In this document: piece by piece, positions 8,259 to 17,183 of the stretch
How positions within the stretch are numbered: the first letter of the stretch is position 1
How the letters are laid out: each line of letters starts with the position of its first letter
Assembly (NCBI RefSeq): GCF_022387135.1
Contig: NZ_CP092462.1
Span: 2,108,001 to 2,172,000, forward strand
Reading direction: 5' to 3'
Source of the DNA: Comamonas sp. B21-038
GTDB taxonomy: Bacteria; Pseudomonadota; Gammaproteobacteria; Burkholderiales; Burkholderiaceae_C
DNA: 64,000 bases
Notes under the pieces: generated by a model
Seen by the model: the letters and a program-made list of their open reading frames with translations, nothing else
What the model was told of the DNA's origin: nothing
Databases searched by the model: none
Translations under genes and position numbers: made by a program

Positions 8259-11200
8259 GCAAAGGACACATGGACTTCTCCAAATTCTTCATCGACCGGC
8301 CCATCTTCGCGATCGTGCTGTCGGTCATCATGTTCGCCGTTGGACTGATTGCGATTCCTCAGCTGCCGTCTGGCGAATACCCCGAAGTCGTTCCCCCCAG
8401 CGTGGTGGTGCGTGCGACCTACCCCGGCGCCAACCCCAAGGAAATCGCCGAATCAGTGGCAGTACCCCTGGAAGAGGCCATCAATGGCGTCGAAGGGCTG
8501 ATGTACATGAAGTCCGTCGCGGCCTCGGACGGAAGCCTGCAGGTGGTGTCCACCTTCCGCCCGGGCACCGACCCCGACGCCGCTGCGGTGCGGGTGCAAA
8601 ACCGGGTGAGCCAGGCCCAAAGCCGCCTACCCGAAGAGGTGCGCCAGTACGGAATCACCACGCAAAAGCAATCGGCCACGCCACTGATGTATGTCGGCCT
8701 CGTCTCCACGACTGGCAGCCTCGACACGCTGTATCTGCGCAATTACGTCACCTTGCGCGTCAAGGATGAACTCGCGCGCCTCCCCGGCATCGGCGACGTG
8801 GGCGTCTACGGCGCTGGTGACTATGCGATGCGCATATGGCTGGACCCGGACAAGGTCGCAGCCCGCCAGCTGACCACCGACCAGGTCATTGCCGCCGTGC
8901 GCGAACAGAACGTCCAGGTATCAGCGGGCCAGCTCGGCGCCGAGCCCAGTGGCCGCGCCACGGACACCTTGCTGTCCATCAACGTGCAAGGCCGTCTGCA
9001 GAGCGAAGAGGAGTTCGGCAGCATTGTGCTGAAGACAGGCGCCGATGGGCAACTGGTGCGCCTGTCCGATGTGGCCCGGCTGGAGCTGGGTGCCAGCGAC
9101 TACACACTGCGAGCCTCTCTGGATAACAAACCCATGGCAGCCATCGGCATCTTTCTGACACCGGGCGCCAATGCGCTGGGCGTGGCCCAAGAGGTGTACA
9201 AGACGCTGGACCGCCTGTCCGGCGACCTGCCGCCCGGCACCGCGTTCAAGTACCTGTGGGACCCGACCGTCTTTGTGCGGGATTCGATCAAGGCGGTACA
9301 GCACACGTTGATCGAAGCCGTGGTCCTGGTCGTCCTGGTGGTCATTGTCTTTCTGCAGACCTGGCGCGCCTCCATCATCCCGCTGCTCGCGGTGCCGGTA
9401 TCGATTGTCGGCACCTTTGCCTGGCTGTACCTGCTGGGCTACTCGATCAATACCCTGACCTTGTTCGGACTGGTGCTGGCGATCGGGATCGTTGTCGACG
9501 ACGCGATCGTCGTGGTCGAGAATGTGGAACGCTTCATCGAAAAAGGCCACAGCCCGCGCGATGCCGCGCACCTGGCCATGCAGGAGGTGTCAGGCCCCAT
9601 CATGGCCATTGCGCTGGTGCTGTGCGCCGTGTTTGTGCCCATGGCGTTTCTCGATGGCATCACTGGCCAGTTCTACAAGCAGTTCGCGGTGACGATTGCC
9701 ATCTCGACCGTCATCTCGGCCATCAATTCGCTCACCTTGTCGCCCGCCCTTGCGGCCAAGCTGTTGCAGGGCCACGGCGCGCGCAAAGACTGGCTGGCGC
9801 GAAGCATGGACACGGGGCTGGGCTGGTTCTTCAGGCGCTTCAACCGCCTGTTCGACCGCAGCGCGCAGCGCTATGAACATGCGGTGGCGCGCTCATTCCA
9901 GGGGCGCGGGCTGGTGTTTGCCATCTACCTGGCGCTGCTGGGTGCCACCGCCCTGCTGTTCAACCAGGTGCCCGGTGGCTTTATCCCGATGCAGGACAAG
10001 CTTTACCTGTTTGCCGGCGCCAAATTACCCGAGGGCGCATCGCTGCAACGCACCGATGCAGTGACGCAAGAGCTCACGCGCCACGCCCTGGCCATCGACG
10101 GGGTGGAATCGGTGCCGGCCTTTGCCGGAATGAATGCGCTGCAGGGAACCAATACACCCAATCTCACCAGCGCCTATGTGATCCTCAAGCCTTTTGCGGA
10201 GCGCCAGCGCAGCGCGACGGAGATCAGCAATGCGCTCAACCAAAAGCTCGCGGGCATGGAGGGCGGCTATGGCTATGCGCTGATGCCGCCGCCGATCCAG
10301 GGTTTGGGCAATGGATCGGGCTATTCGCTGTTTCTGAAAGACCGCGCCGGCCTGGGCTACGCTGCCCTGCAGCAAGCGCTGGGAGCGTTTCAGGCAGAGA
10401 TTGCCAAGACCCCGGGCATGCACTACCCCGTCAGCGCCTACCAGTCCAATATTCCGCAGCTCGACGTGAAGGTGGATCGCACCAAGGCGAAAGCCCAGGG
10501 CGTCGCCTTGAACGATCTATTCCAGACCCTGCAGGCCTACCTGGGTTCGGTCTACGTGAATGACTTCAATGCGCTGGGCCGCGTCTACCGCGTCGTGCTG
10601 CAGGCCGACGCCAGCCACCGCCAGACGGCAGAGGACATCGGAAAACTGCAGACGCGCAACAACCGGGGCGATATGGTGCCGCTGGCCTCCATGGTGTCCC
10701 TCGTGCCCAGCTACGGGCCCGATCCGGTTTTGCGCTACAACGGCTTTCCGGCTGCCGACCTCATCGGTGATGCCGATCCTGCCGTTCTGTCGTCGTCAGA
10801 GACACTGCTGAAGCTGCGTGACATTGCGGACAAGACCTTGCCACCGGGCATTGAACTGGCTTGGACGGACATGAGCTACCAGCAAGTCGAGCAAAGCCAT
10901 GCCGCAGCCGTCGTATTCACCCTGGCAGTGATGCTGGTGTTCCTGGTGCTCGCCGCGCTGTACGAGAGCTGGACCATGCCGTTGGCCGTGATTCTGATCG
11001 TACCCGTCTGCATTTGTGCGGCGCTGTTTGGCGTCTGGCTGTCAGGCGGCGATAACAATGTCTTTGTCCAGGTGGGCCTGGTGGTGCTGATGGGCCTGGC
11101 CTGCAAGAACGCCATCCTCATTGTGGAATTCGCCCGCGAACGCGAGATGCAAGGCGCCAGCACCTGGGATGCCGCACGCGAAGCATGCAGGCTCCGTCTG

Positions 11201-11473
11201 CGCCCTATCGTCATGACATCCATTGCCTTCATTGCCGGCGCCGTGCCGCTGCTGATCGGCCAGGGCGCTGGCGCGGAAGTACGTGCTGCTACTGGCATTA
11301 CTGTCTTCTCCGGCATGCTGGGTGTCACGCTCTTTGGGCTGTTCCTCACGCCGGTGTTCTATGTGACTTTGCGCAAGCTCAGTGGCACCCAGCTGCATAC
11401 ATCCGACACTGCAGAGGCATTGAAGCCCGGCCGTGCAGCACCTGCAATCGCCAAGGAGCCGGCACATGACTAA
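8255..11473 (+). CDS. RND multidrug efflux pump, inner-membrane permease (AcrB/HAE1 family)
   Basis: Proton-driven inner-membrane transporter that exports drugs or redox-active compounds through the tripartite complex. At 1072 aa it has the full HAE1 length. The N-terminus MDFSKFFIDRPIFAIVLSVI is TM1, followed by a porter domain (PEVVPPSVVVRATYPGANPK). TM4 carries the proton-relay pair in GIVVDDAIVVVENVERF (Asp-415/416), and TM10 carries the matching lysine in GLACKNAILIVEFARE (about Lys-951). The start overlaps the adaptor stop; an internal ATG at 8270 is an alternative with AAAGGA only three bases away. The end overlaps the outer-membrane gene by 8 bases. Confidence 0.95.
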   Translation: MSKGHMDFSKFFIDRPIFAIVLSVIMFAVGLIAIPQLPSGEYPEVVPPSVVVRATYPGANPKEIAESVAVPLEEAINGVEGLMYMKSVAASDGSLQVVSTFRPGTDPDAAAVRVQNRVSQAQSRLPEEVRQYGITTQKQSATPLMYVGLVSTTGSLDTLYLRNYVTLRVKDELARLPGIGDVGVYGAGDYAMRIWLDPDKVAARQLTTDQVIAAVREQNVQVSAGQLGAEPSGRATDTLLSINVQGRLQSEEEFGSIVLKTGADGQLVRLSDVARLELGASDYTLRASLDNKPMAAIGIFLTPGANALGVAQEVYKTLDRLSGDLPPGTAFKYLWDPTVFVRDSIKAVQHTLIEAVVLVVLVVIVFLQTWRASIIPLLAVPVSIVGTFAWLYLLGYSINTLTLFGLVLAIGIVVDDAIVVVENVERFIEKGHSPRDAAHLAMQEVSGPIMAIALVLCAVFVPMAFLDGITGQFYKQFAVTIAISTVISAINSLTLSPALAAKLLQGHGARKDWLARSMDTGLGWFFRRFNRLFDRSAQRYEHAVARSFQGRGLVFAIYLALLGATALLFNQVPGGFIPMQDKLYLFAGAKLPEGASLQRTDAVTQELTRHALAIDGVESVPAFAGMNALQGTNTPNLTSAYVILKPFAERQRSATEISNALNQKLAGMEGGYGYALMPPPIQGLGNGSGYSLFLKDRAGLGYAALQQALGAFQAEIAKTPGMHYPVSAYQSNIPQLDVKVDRTKAKAQGVALNDLFQTLQAYLGSVYVNDFNALGRVYRVVLQADASHRQTAEDIGKLQTRNNRGDMVPLASMVSLVPSYGPDPVLRYNGFPAADLIGDADPAVLSSSETLLKLRDIADKTLPPGIELAWTDMSYQQVEQSHAAAVVFTLAVMLVFLVLAALYESWTMPLAVILIVPVCICAALFGVWLSGGDNNVFVQVGLVVLMGLACKNAILIVEFAREREMQGASTWDAAREACRLRLRPIVMTSIAFIAGAVPLLIGQGAGAEVRAATGITVFSGMLGVTLFGLFLTPVFYVTLRKLSGTQLHTSDTAEALKPGRAAPAIAKEPAHD

Positions 11474-12935
11474 ATACCTCCATCTGCGAAGCATCGCTGC
11501 CGCCTGTTGCATCAGCTTGTCAGGCTGCAGCGCAGTAGGGCCCGATTTTCATTCGCCGCTTGCTGAAGACAGCCTGCCCACCCGGTTTGCGCAGCAGCAA
11601 AGGTCTGCGCAGGCAGATGCGCCGCCATTGCCTTCCACCGATATCCACGATGCCCCATTCTGGAACCAGTTCGGCGACCCGCTACTCACCCAGCTGGTAC
11701 AGCAAGCGCTGCAGAACAACAACGACCTGGGTGCGGCGCTGGCAAGGCTCCAGTCGGCGGAGGCGCTTTTCAGGCAATCAGGAATGGATCGCTTCCCCAC
11801 GGTCACGATGAACGCCGAGGGCCGGCAGCAAAAGCGCAGTGCTGCGCAAAACAGCCCGGGGCAGCCACGGTCGGCTCGCCTCTACAGCAGTGCCATCACC
11901 GCGCAATGGGAGCTGGATTTTCTGGGGCGCATCTCGCGGTCGGTGGAGGCAGCGCAGGCCAGCATGCAAGCGACGCAAGCCGATGTCGCGGGACTGCAAA
12001 TCATCATCGCAGCACAGGTGGCAGACGCCTACACCCAATTGCGCGGCGCCCAGCTGCGCCTGCAGATTGCACGGGCTGCTGAGAAAAACCAGCGCAGCAC
12101 CCTGCGGCTGGTCGAGCGGCGCTTGCAGGCAGGACGCAGCACCGATCTGGACGCCGCCCGTGCGAGGGCTCAGTGGCTGAACACGCAGGCGCGGGTTCCC
12201 GGATGGCAGACGCAGATGGCGGTTCAACAGCATCGCCTGGCGGTGCTGCTGGGTCTTTCGCCGGATCGCTTGTCAGCCCAGCTCTCCAACACAGCTGCGT
12301 TGCCAGCCATGCCATCCGCGCTGGACCCGGGGGCGCCCGCTCATCTGCTGCGGCGCAGGCCTGACGTCGCCGCAGCAGAATTGCGCCTCCATGCCGCCAC
12401 AGCACGCATTGGTGTCGCGACAGCGGACCTGTTCCCCCGCCTCTCGCTGGGCGCTGTGCTGGGCAGCACCACGCTGGCCGGCCGCCATCTTTTTGCGGGT
12501 GACACCCTGCAAAGCAGTGCCTTTCTCGGCATCGACTGGTCGTTCCTGGATGTGGGCCGCGTGCGCGCCCGCATTGCAGCGAGCCAGGCAGATGCCGCCG
12601 AGGCCCTGTCGCTGTACCAGCAAAGTGTGCTGCTGGCGTTGGAAGAAACCGAGAACGCGTTGGCAACGGTGCATCGCAACCGCGACGAGCTCAGCGCTTT
12701 GAAGGAAGCGCAGGCCGAAAGGGACCAGGCTGAGCAGCTGGCCCAGCGCATGTACCGAGGCGGCTCCATCAGCTTGTACGAAGTGCTGGAAGCCCAGCAT
12801 GAGCAGCTGGCAGCGCAGGATGCCCGAGCCCAAAGCCAGATCGCTGGCGTACGTTCGAGCATTGCGCTGTACAAGGCACTGGCAGGTGGGTGGACTGGGC
12901 TGCCGCAGCCAGCAGAGACACTCGCCGCTAAGTGA
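11466..12935 (+). CDS. Outer-membrane efflux channel lipoprotein (TolC/OprM family, NodT type)
   Basis: Trimeric outer-membrane exit duct of the RND pump. The 489-aa protein has a lipobox (SLSGC-S, cysteine about residue 21) and then SAVGPDFHSP, the usual start of mature NodT-family channels. Two OEP repeats follow; PFWNQFGDPLLTQLVQQALQ and the LLRRRPDVAAAELRLHAATA stretch are typical. AAGGAG lies 7 bases before the ATG at 11466, which overlaps the pump's stop, so all three subunits are one operon. No terminator lies immediately after the stop; a hairpin with a T-run lies at 13272-13299. Confidence 0.94.
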   Translation: MTKYLHLRSIAAACCISLSGCSAVGPDFHSPLAEDSLPTRFAQQQRSAQADAPPLPSTDIHDAPFWNQFGDPLLTQLVQQALQNNNDLGAALARLQSAEALFRQSGMDRFPTVTMNAEGRQQKRSAAQNSPGQPRSARLYSSAITAQWELDFLGRISRSVEAAQASMQATQADVAGLQIIIAAQVADAYTQLRGAQLRLQIARAAEKNQRSTLRLVERRLQAGRSTDLDAARARAQWLNTQARVPGWQTQMAVQQHRLAVLLGLSPDRLSAQLSNTAALPAMPSALDPGAPAHLLRRRPDVAAAELRLHAATARIGVATADLFPRLSLGAVLGSTTLAGRHLFAGDTLQSSAFLGIDWSFLDVGRVRARIAASQADAAEALSLYQQSVLLALEETENALATVHRNRDELSALKEAQAERDQAEQLAQRMYRGGSISLYEVLEAQHEQLAAQDARAQSQIAGVRSSIALYKALAGGWTGLPQPAETLAAK

Positions 12936-13271
12936 CGGTGAGACGGGGCATATGGACGCTGGGATCCCGCAGCACAGTGCCTTGTCTCCGCCAAGACCGG
13001 CCATGGAAACATGCGGATGACATGGCGCGGTTACGCTCGAACGGAATCCATGAAACACGCGGCAGCAGAAATACCCGTTGCAAAAGCTCAAGCCACTAGG
13101 CCGGAAGCGATGAACTCGGGCCAACGGTTTAGTTTCAAAGAGTTACATACAGCTTCACAGGAGAGACAAACTCCCACCCAGATGCTTGCTTACGATCGTC
13201 GCAAGTCATTGGCATTGCTGACGAATCAGCCCTTTGCAGAGATCCCTCCCGCCCGTACCCTGCGGGCATTT

Positions 13272-13299
13272 AAGCCATCCTAGCCGGTGGCTTTTTTTT
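13272..13299 (+). terminator. Probable terminator downstream of the efflux operon
   Basis: AAGCCATCC (13272-13280) pairs imperfectly with CGGTGGCTT and is followed by eight Ts. The stem has a weak inner part but a good T-tract. It is the first such structure after the RND operon. Confidence 0.6.
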
Positions 13300-13382
13300 C
13301 TGTCTGAGTGCGTGCGCAGCTGCAAAGCCAACCGACAGATTGCGGAATATTCCCTGAGATCACGGACAAACAGACAAGAAAA

Positions 13383-13411
13383 AAGCCCCTGCGCGATTTG
13401 CGCAAGGGCTT
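13383..13411 (-). terminator. Terminator downstream of tRNA-Lys
   Basis: A 12-bp stem with one mismatch (AAGCCCCTGCGC 13383-13394 with GCGCAAGGGCTT 13400-13411). On the minus strand it ends in a run of Ts, placed about 20 bases after the tRNA 3' end. Confidence 0.8.
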
Positions 13412-13430
13412 GATTCAAATAACCAATGTT

Positions 13431-13506
13431 TGGTGGGTCCTGCGAGATTCGAACTCGCGACCAACGGATTAAAAGTCCGCTGCTCTACCGACTGAGCTAA
13501 AGACCC
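13431..13506 (-). tRNA. tRNA-Lys (anticodon TTT)
   Basis: The minus strand folds as a 76-nt tRNA with encoded CCA: acceptor GGGTCTT, D-arm AGCTCAGTCGGTAGAGC, anticodon loop CTTTTAA with anticodon TTT, T-arm with GTTCGAATC, and 3' GGACCCACCA. It lies between tcdA and a terminator. Confidence 0.97.
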
Positions 13507-13580
13507 GCCGCGTTTGCTTGACAAATTCCTAAGAAGAGGTCTTGCTCACAACAGACTTAGATTATAGCGTAGGTTTTTTG

Positions 13581-14381
13581 TCATTTTTGGGAATGCGCCA
13601 ATTTTTCCAGAATCCAGCTCGCAGCGCACATGCCAAAGGTTGCGGTCACCGCCACTGACGACCCATAGCCGTGGCAGTTCAGCGAACCATCACCATCGAC
13701 CGCGCAGGAAGGATCAGGGCCAGCGACGGCTTCCTGGCTGTAGATGCAGGCCACGTTCATCTTCTTGCCATCCTTGGGGGCACCATATTCTTTGCGCAAA
13801 CGGTAGCGCACCTGGGCAAGCAAAGGGTCGTGCGTCGTCTGCGACAGGTCGGCCTGCTCCACCTTCCATGCCAGGCGCTTGCCGCCCGCCGCACCGATGC
13901 AGACGAAAGGCCGCTGGTTGCGCCGCCCCCAGCTGGCCATCGCAGCCTTGGCACGCACCTGGTCGCAGGCATCGACAAAGCCGTCGACGCCGTCAAGCAG
14001 TGCAGCGCAGTTCTCGGCGGTGAGGAAATCTTCGACCACCTCGACGACACAATGGGGGTTGATCTGGCGGATACGGTCGCGCATCGCATCGACCTTGGCC
14101 ATGCCAATCGTGTCGGTCAATGCATGGATCTGCCGGTTGATGTTGGACTCGGCCACATTGTCCAGGTCGATCAGCCGAAGGCGGGCAACGCCACTTCGGG
14201 CCAGCGCTTCGGCCGTCCAGGAACCTACGCCCCCGATGCCGATGACGGCGATGCAGCTTGCGCGCATTTGCGCGGCCGGCTCGACACCAAACAGGCGGTC
14301 CAAGCCGCCAAAGCGCCTTTGCGTGTCAACGTCCACTTCGGCGTCCTGCCGATCGGGCGCCGATGGAGACGGTGCACTCAT
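13581..14381 (-). CDS. tcdA: tRNA threonylcarbamoyladenosine dehydratase TcdA (CsdL)
   Basis: An E1-like (ThiF/MoeB fold) ATP-dependent enzyme that cyclises N6-threonylcarbamoyladenosine at position 37 of ANN-decoding tRNAs to its hydantoin form. The 266-aa protein shows the nucleotide-binding GIGGVGSWTAEALARSG (residues about 47-63), the adenylation motif DLDNVAESNINRQIHA, and YRLRKEYGAPKDGKK near the C-terminus, all as in TcdA. It sits directly after cpoB in the tol-pal group, with its start two bases from the cpoB stop, so they are probably co-transcribed. It is also next to tRNA-Lys, a natural substrate type, though the proximity may be chance. Confidence 0.92.
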   Translation of the reverse strand: MSAPSPSAPDRQDAEVDVDTQRRFGGLDRLFGVEPAAQMRASCIAVIGIGGVGSWTAEALARSGVARLRLIDLDNVAESNINRQIHALTDTIGMAKVDAMRDRIRQINPHCVVEVVEDFLTAENCAALLDGVDGFVDACDQVRAKAAMASWGRRNQRPFVCIGAAGGKRLAWKVEQADLSQTTHDPLLAQVRYRLRKEYGAPKDGKKMNVACIYSQEAVAGPDPSCAVDGDGSLNCHGYGSSVAVTATFGMCAASWILEKLAHSQK

Positions 14382-14382
14382 A

Positions 14383-15144
14383 TCACTTCAGTTTGGAGAG
14401 GCGCTCTTTGGCCGCTGTGGCCGCATCGCTTTGCGGGTAGGCGGCGATCAGGTCTTCCAAGGTCTTGCGGGCAGCCTTGGTGTCCTTGAGCTCGATCTGG
14501 CAATTGGCAATCGACAGTGCCGAATCAGGCGCACGCATGTGCTCGGGCGCCTGGGCCAGGATCAGCTTGAAATTATCGATAGCAGGCTTGTAGTCGCGGG
14601 TAGCGTAATACGCATTGCCCAGCCAAAAGCGTGCCGAGGGCACGTAGCCACTCTTGGGATAACGCTGGATGAAGCTGCTGAACACGCCCGCGGCATCGGC
14701 AAACTTGCCGGTGCGAAACACGCCCAGGGCGGCTTCAAAATCTCGCTTTTCAGCAGGGTCGGCTTTGAACTCCTGCCCATCTACGGTGACCGAAACGGGT
14801 TCAAACTGCTGGAGCCGGGCTTCAACACCCTTGGCCAAATCAGTCTGACCGCGCTTCAGATCGGCAACCTCACGTCGCAGAGTTTCGTTTTCGCCACGCA
14901 GCTTGTTCATCTCGCCACGCATGGATTCAATCTGCGATTGAAAGTCCAGCAGGCTGCGACGCACTTGCGAGGTGTCCTCACCATTTTGGTTGTTGCCTTG
15001 CGTCAGCTGATCAACGCGCTGACGCAGCTCAAGGATGGCGCGGCGTGCGTCGCCATCTTCGAACAAAGCGGCCTGGGAGGTACTTGCACAGGCCATCAAT
15101 GCGGCCAGTGCAATCCAACGGGGAGTACTGCGAGTGAGGTTCAT
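14383..15144 (-). CDS. cpoB: CpoB (YbgF), Tol-Pal cell division coordinator
   Basis: Periplasmic protein that links outer-membrane constriction (Tol-Pal) to septal peptidoglycan synthesis (PBP1B/LpoB) in E. coli. The 253-aa protein has a signal peptide (WIALAALMACASTSQAALFE), an N-terminal trimerising coiled coil (RAILELRQRVDQLTQG and on to about residue 110) and C-terminal tetratricopeptide repeats (FRTGKFADAAGVFSSFIQRY, SARFWLGNAYYATRDYKPAI). It follows pal by 9 bases, the conserved order. Confidence 0.93.
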   Translation of the reverse strand: MNLTRSTPRWIALAALMACASTSQAALFEDGDARRAILELRQRVDQLTQGNNQNGEDTSQVRRSLLDFQSQIESMRGEMNKLRGENETLRREVADLKRGQTDLAKGVEARLQQFEPVSVTVDGQEFKADPAEKRDFEAALGVFRTGKFADAAGVFSSFIQRYPKSGYVPSARFWLGNAYYATRDYKPAIDNFKLILAQAPEHMRAPDSALSIANCQIELKDTKAARKTLEDLIAAYPQSDAATAAKERLSKLK

Positions 15145-15153
15145 GGAGCCTTA

Positions 15154-15690
15154 TTAACGGTAGTTCAGTTCAACGCGGCGGTTTTGGGCGTGCGCATCTT
15201 CCGAGTTACCTTCAGCAGCCAGCTTTTCCTTGCCGAACGACACGGCTTCGAGTTGGCTGTCGCTCACGCCCAGCACGGTCAGCGAACGGCGCACGGCCTC
15301 AGCACGCTTTTGGCCCAGGGCCAGGTTGTACTCACGGCCACCGCGGTTGTCGGTGTTGCCTTCCAGCATGACCTTGCGCGACGGGTTGGCCTTCAGGAAG
15401 CGTGCGTGTGCATCCAGCATCGATTGTGCATCTGGCTTGACCGAGTAGCTGTCGAAGTCAAAGTAAACAATGCGTGCAACGCCGACGGGGCCTTGGCCGT
15501 TGGCTGCGCTGCTGTTCAGGTCCACGCCTGGCACCGTGCTTTGGCCTGCACCACCGGTGCCAGCGCCTTGACCAGCGGTAACGCCACCCTTGTCTTCGAC
15601 AGGTGCGTTATCCAGAGGAGGTGCAGAGCTGCAACCAGCCAACACGGCAGCGGCCACCAGGGCCAACGAAGCTTTCTTCAATGACAACAT
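15154..15690 (-). CDS. pal: Pal, peptidoglycan-associated outer-membrane lipoprotein
   Basis: Outer-membrane lipoprotein that anchors the membrane to peptidoglycan and is moved by Tol during division. The 178-aa protein has a lipobox (VLAGC-S, cysteine about residue 20), a short Gly/Ala/Pro linker, and an OmpA-like domain with the peptidoglycan-binding pattern LEGNTDNRGGREYNLALGQK, then RAEAVRRSL. It lies between tolB and cpoB, the conserved operon order. Confidence 0.96.
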   Translation of the reverse strand: MLSLKKASLALVAAAVLAGCSSAPPLDNAPVEDKGGVTAGQGAGTGGAGQSTVPGVDLNSSAANGQGPVGVARIVYFDFDSYSVKPDAQSMLDAHARFLKANPSRKVMLEGNTDNRGGREYNLALGQKRAEAVRRSLTVLGVSDSQLEAVSFGKEKLAAEGNSEDAHAQNRRVELNYR

Positions 15691-15748
15691 GTATAACTCT
15701 CCGAAACGATTTTCTCGTATAAAAATAATTGACTCGCCAAAACCAATC

Positions 15749-17062
15749 TTAGGGCTGGTATGGGCCCCAATCGGGCTCCCGTATGTCTCCGCTCTGCCCT
15801 GCCAGTCGTGCTTTGATCTTGCCGTCCAGCGTCGTAGTCATGAGGGCTTCACGACCGCCTTCGCGGGTTGCATAGACGATGAGTCGGCTGTTCGGAGCAA
15901 AACTGGGGCTTTCATCACTTGTGGTGTCTGTGACCGACACTGGAGTTCCGGAAGCCAGATCCATGACCTGCAATTTATATCCACCACCGGCGCGCGTGAT
16001 GTAAGCAAGTGTCTTGCCATCAGGACTGATGGAAGGAGAAATGTTGTAGGACCCGCTAAACGTGACGCGCTCAGCATTACCACCTTGGGCGCCTACGCGG
16101 TAGATCTGCGGCGCACCGCCACGGTCGCTGACGAAGTAGATATAGCGGCCGTCCTTCGAATAGGTGGGCTCGGTGTCAATGCCGCTGCTTTGCATCAGAC
16201 GGCGAGGCTCACCACCGCTCGAAGGGATGGTATAGAGCTGCGAGCCGCCATCGCGGCTCAGGGTGACCGCCAAGGTGCTGCCATCGGGCGACCAGGCCGG
16301 TGCGCTGTTGGAGCCCCGGAAGTTGGCGATCAGGCGGCGGCGGCCGGACGAGACCTCGTGCACATAGACCACGGGCTTGCGCGACTCGAAGGACACATAG
16401 GCCAGCTGCGTGCCGGCGGGCGACCAGGTGGGCGAGATGATGGGCTCTGGGCTGGCCAGTGCCGACTGTGCATTCTCACCGTCAGAGTCTGCCACCCACA
16501 GCGTGTAGCGGGGGCCGGCCTTGGTCACGTAGGCGATGCGGGTCGAGAACACGCCTTTTTCGCCGGTGATCTTTTCGTAGATGTAGTCCGAAATCTTGTG
16601 CGCCACCAAGCGCAGATCGGCTTGCGGCACGCTGTAGCTCTGACCGCCCATGTCGGCGCCCTTGACGGCATCCCACAGACGAAAACGCACATCAAACCCA
16701 TTGGCGCCCCGGGTCACGCTACCGACCGACAGGTACTCGGCGCCTGCGGCCGACCACTTGGCGACATCGGGACGCGAGCTCTCATCGAGTTGTTCGCCTG
16801 AAGCATCGACTGGCTTGAACAGACCGCTGCGGATCAGATCGGCCTGCACGATGGCAGAGATCTTTTGCGGCGACGCATCTTCGCCCCGGAACTTGGGCAA
16901 GGCGATGGGGATTTGCTTGATGCCAACGCCACTGATCTCAACCCGGAACTGCGCCAGGGCGGGAACTGCAGGGGCTGCGAGTGCAGCACCTAGAACGTGA
17001 CGACGATGGAATAGCGGCTTGGCCGCCTCCGAGAGAAGAGATGGGAAGCGAGTTTTAGTCAT
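15749..17062 (-). CDS. tolB: TolB, Tol-Pal translocation protein
   Basis: Periplasmic beta-propeller protein of the Tol-Pal envelope machine. The 437-aa product has an N-terminal TolB domain (FRVEISGVGIKQIPIALPKF) and WD40-like repeats with recurring WSPDG/SPDGKTLAY motifs. The leader contains a twin arginine, HRRHVLGAALAAPAVPALAQ, which resembles a Tat signal more than the Sec leader of E. coli TolB. It is the first gene of tolB-pal-cpoB-tcdA here; tolQRA are not adjacent. The gene diverges from msbA across 121 bases that must contain both promoters. Confidence 0.94.
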   Translation of the reverse strand: MTKTRFPSLLSEAAKPLFHRRHVLGAALAAPAVPALAQFRVEISGVGIKQIPIALPKFRGEDASPQKISAIVQADLIRSGLFKPVDASGEQLDESSRPDVAKWSAAGAEYLSVGSVTRGANGFDVRFRLWDAVKGADMGGQSYSVPQADLRLVAHKISDYIYEKITGEKGVFSTRIAYVTKAGPRYTLWVADSDGENAQSALASPEPIISPTWSPAGTQLAYVSFESRKPVVYVHEVSSGRRRLIANFRGSNSAPAWSPDGSTLAVTLSRDGGSQLYTIPSSGGEPRRLMQSSGIDTEPTYSKDGRYIYFVSDRGGAPQIYRVGAQGGNAERVTFSGSYNISPSISPDGKTLAYITRAGGGYKLQVMDLASGTPVSVTDTTSDESPSFAPNSRLIVYATREGGREALMTTTLDGKIKARLAGQSGDIREPDWGPYQP

Positions 17063-17183
17063 TACCGACCATCATAAATGCGCTATGCATGACAAGCCCT
17101 GAAGGCTGCAGGATGTTACACACCCCACAAATTCTTTATTATCGTTCAACGTCGACAGCCGTGCATTTTAGAATCACCTCTAC

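Larger units (their letters stand above)
12936..13430. other. Intergenic region between the efflux operon and tRNA-Lys
   Basis: About 500 bases. A plus-strand frame at 13050-13283 could encode 77 aa but has no recognised family and weak start signals. The region holds a terminator for each converging transcript. Confidence 0.4.

Noticed and set aside
13050..13283. Possible 77-aa protein between the efflux operon and tRNA-Lys
   Set aside because: No recognised family, weak start signal, and its end overlaps the terminator stem. It may be real but I cannot support it.
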